The notes beneath the pieces were generated by a model that had not been told where the DNA came from, did no database searches, and was given only the letters and a program-made list of their open reading frames with translations. Of a stretch of DNA of 6,761 nt, positions 5,047 through 6,761 are shown in pieces. Origin of the DNA: Betaproteobacteria bacterium SG8_40 (GTDB taxonomy: Bacteria > Pseudomonadota > Gammaproteobacteria > Burkholderiales > Eutrophovitaceae). The first letter of the stretch is position 1. The number at the start of each line of letters is the position of its first letter. The DNA lies in NCBI GenBank assembly GCA_001304425.1, contig LJTS01000185.1, positions 1 through 6,761 of the forward strand, given 5' to 3'. Position numbers and translations under genes: made by a program.

Positions 5047-6318
5047 TCAGCCCCGCACCGGCGCTTCGCGAGCGGCCTCGTCGGCCTGCTTTGCGTTCGC
5101 GCCGAACCGGCGTTGCACGTATTGCTCGACAAGCGCCTGGAATTCCTGCGCAATATGCTCTCCCTTGAGCGTCACTGCTTTCTCGCCATCGATGAAAACC
5201 GGGGCGACCGGCCGCTCGCCGGAGCCCGGCAGGCTGATGCCGATGTCGGCGTGGCGGCTTTCGCCCGGTCCGTTGACCACGCAACCCATCACCGCAACAC
5301 GCATTTGCTCAACGCCCGGATAAACTTCGCGCCATTGCTTCATCTGTCTGCGCAGATAAGCCTGTATGTCGCCCGCCAGTTCCTGAAAATAGGTACTCGA
5401 TGTGCGACCGCAACCCGGACAAGCTATCACCAGCGGCGCAAACGAGCGTAACCCCATTGTCTGCAGGATTTCCTGGGCCACCGTCACTTCCCGCGTGCGG
5501 TCCCCTCCGGGGTCCGGTGTGAGCGAAACCCGAATCGTGTCGCCAATGCCTTCCTGGAGCAACACCGCCATCGCCGCGGTCGAAGCCACGATGCCCTTGC
5601 TGCCCATGCCCGCTTCGGTCAGTCCCAGGTGCAACGGATAATCGCAGCGCTGTGCCAGGCGGCGATACACGACAATGAGGTCCTGCACGTCGCTCACCTT
5701 GCACGACAGTACGATACGGTCGCGCGCCAGCCCGAGGGCCTCCGCTTGTTGCGCGCTTTCCAGTGCCGATACCACCAGGGCTTCACGCATCACCTCGTCG
5801 GCATCCAGCGGCTGCGCGCGGGCCGCATTCTCATCCATCATCCGCGCCAGCAGTTGCTGATCGAGGCTTCCCCAGTTCACGCCGATACGAACCGGTTTCT
5901 GATACTCGCAGGCGGCCTCGATCATCGTCGCGAATTGCTCATCGCGCTTCGCCCCTTTGCCGACGTTGCCCGGATTGATCCGGTACTTGTCGAGTGCTGC
6001 CGCGCAATCAGGAAACTGTGACAGCAGGCGATGGCCGTTGAAGTGAAAGTCACCGACCAACGGCCCGTGGATTCCCTTGTCGTTCAGCCTTTGCCGCAAA
6101 GGCGCGACCGCCGCGGCGGCCTCGGCCGAATTGACCGTTATACGGACCATCTCGGACCCGGCCGCGAACAATGCCTCCACCTGCGCCAGCGTGGCCTCCA
6201 GGTCGGCCGTATCGGTATTGGTCATTGACTGCACGACAATTGGTTCAGTGCCGCCAATCACCACGTTGCCGACACGCACTGCAGTCGCGTTTCGCCGAGC
6301 CGGTATATGTGTTGCCAT
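5047..6318 (-). CDS. ispG: 4-hydroxy-3-methylbut-2-enyl diphosphate synthase IspG (GcpE)
   Basis: IspG reduces 2-C-methyl-D-erythritol 2,4-cyclodiphosphate to HMBPP in the MEP pathway of isoprenoid synthesis, using a [4Fe-4S] cluster. The protein is complete at 423 residues. The N-terminal TIM-barrel part contains VQSMTNTDTADLEAT (29-43), YRINPGNVG (112-120) and LHLGLTEAG (229-237). The C-terminal cluster-binding part supplies C300 and C303 (in ACPGCGRT), C346 (MGCVVNGPGE) and E353, equivalent to E. coli C270, C273, C305 and E312. It is about 50 residues longer than E. coli IspG (372); roughly 30 of these lie before the first cluster cysteine and about 11 between C303 and C346. This longer form is known in betaproteobacteria. 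The ATG at 6318-6316 has an AAAGG just upstream. The gene starts 14 bases after the last rodZ codon, so they are surely cotranscribed. Confidence 0.98.
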   Translation of the reverse strand: MATHIPARRNATAVRVGNVVIGGTEPIVVQSMTNTDTADLEATLAQVEALFAAGSEMVRITVNSAEAAAAVAPLRQRLNDKGIHGPLVGDFHFNGHRLLSQFPDCAAALDKYRINPGNVGKGAKRDEQFATMIEAACEYQKPVRIGVNWGSLDQQLLARMMDENAARAQPLDADEVMREALVVSALESAQQAEALGLARDRIVLSCKVSDVQDLIVVYRRLAQRCDYPLHLGLTEAGMGSKGIVASTAAMAVLLQEGIGDTIRVSLTPDPGGDRTREVTVAQEILQTMGLRSFAPLVIACPGCGRTSSTYFQELAGDIQAYLRRQMKQWREVYPGVEQMRVAVMGCVVNGPGESRHADIGISLPGSGERPVAPVFIDGEKAVTLKGEHIAQEFQALVEQYVQRRFGANAKQADEAAREAPVRG

Positions 6319-6329
6319 TGCCTTTACCG

Positions 6330-6761
6330 CTATTCGAGTGTCAGGCGCGCGACGTCGACCCTGGTATGCAGGGACAGATTGATCGGTTTGCCGTTAAATA
6401 CGAGATCGACCCCGGCCGCGTTGCCGATGACTACCGTGAGCGGCGGTGACCCGCTGATCGCCCGCGCTACGCCCCGTGGCACGAGTTCGGCGAAAATGAC
6501 TTCTCCGTACCTGTCGGTGACTTCTACCCAGGACTCTTCGCGAAATCCGAGCTGCAAACGAACTTGCTCGACTGGCGAAATATTCCTGCCGGGAGCAGCA
6601 GGCGCGACCGAATCGCGCGGCGTGCCGGCGGTTGCCTGTTGTGGATCCGGTGCGACGTCGGCGCCGGGTTCGGTCAAAGACACGACATCGTCGGAAGCGG
6701 CATCGGTAACGGCGGCGTCACCATCCGGATATTGCGACGAAACCATGCCCTCCGGCACGCC
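6330..6761 (-). CDS. rodZ: RodZ, C-terminal part cut by the window edge
   Basis: The last 143 codons of rodZ are present; the frame runs off the right edge without a start. RodZ is an inner-membrane protein that links the MreB cytoskeleton to the cell-wall elongation machinery and helps set rod shape. The visible part begins with a disordered periplasmic linker rich in Asp, Ala, Pro and Ser (about residues 1-60). The compact C-terminal RodZ domain follows (about 65-143), with LQLGFREESWVEV (69-81), VIGNAAGVDLVFNG (111-124) and the terminal HTRVDVARLTLE, all typical of this domain. The N-terminal helix-turn-helix and transmembrane segment would lie beyond the window. The stop is a TAG at 6332-6330, 11 bases before the ispG ATG. 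The position directly upstream of ispG matches the usual order. Confidence 0.93.
   Translation of the reverse strand, partial: GVPEGMVSSQYPDGDAAVTDAASDDVVSLTEPGADVAPDPQQATAGTPRDSVAPAAPGRNISPVEQVRLQLGFREESWVEVTDRYGEVIFAELVPRGVARAISGSPPLTVVIGNAAGVDLVFNGKPINLSLHTRVDVARLTLE

Noticed and set aside
5006..5284. 93-codon N-terminal extension of hisS into ispG
   Set aside because: The extension is Arg-rich, overlaps the ispG coding end and is not HisS-like; the canonical N-terminus begins at the ATG at 5005.

Overview
The window is a compact housekeeping cluster with every recognisable gene on the minus strand, so transcription runs from high to low coordinates. The order is rodZ (3' part only), ispG, hisS, yfgM (ancA), bamB, der (broken), hfq, hflX (5' part only). 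The GC-rich sequence points to a proteobacterium. Three things favour a betaproteobacterium or close relative: der is followed directly by hfq and hflX (in E. coli hfq-hflX lies elsewhere, next to miaA); Hfq is 79 residues long and has the RKEH rim sequence; IspG is the longer, roughly 420-residue type with CPGCGRT. This placement is an inference from gene order and protein character, not from a search.

Layout on the minus strand: the C-terminal domain of the cytoskeletal protein RodZ (6330-6761) is followed after 11 bases by ispG (isoprenoid precursor synthesis, 5047-6318). hisS follows (histidyl-tRNA synthetase, 3740-5005). A gap of about 80 bases with a 7-bp hairpin comes next, then yfgM (3022-3657), whose stop overlaps the bamB start by one base (bamB 1889-3022). 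A 57-base gap with a GC-rich hairpin and a 17-codon reading frame leads to der (564-1831). After a 92-base gap with a strikingly A-rich leader comes hfq (232-471), and after a 103-base gap the start of hflX (1-128).

The genes do not form one pathway. They combine cell shape (RodZ), isoprenoids (IspG), translation (HisS), ribosome assembly (Der), envelope biogenesis (YfgM at the Sec translocon, BamB in the outer-membrane BAM complex) and RNA-level regulation (Hfq, and HflX on stalled or stressed ribosomes). They probably share transcripts because the gaps are short and no convincing intrinsic terminator is visible.

The main anomaly is der. Its second GTPase domain and its KH domain are in different frames, and about 25 residues between them are missing, including the G5 motif of the second GTPase domain. 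The data fit an internal deletion of about 76 bp. Der is normally essential, so this is either an assembly or sequencing error or a real and biologically surprising lesion. I see no mobile element, CRISPR array, tRNA, rRNA, phage gene or defence system, and no stretch over 300 bases lacks a gene. No previously undescribed system is evident here.
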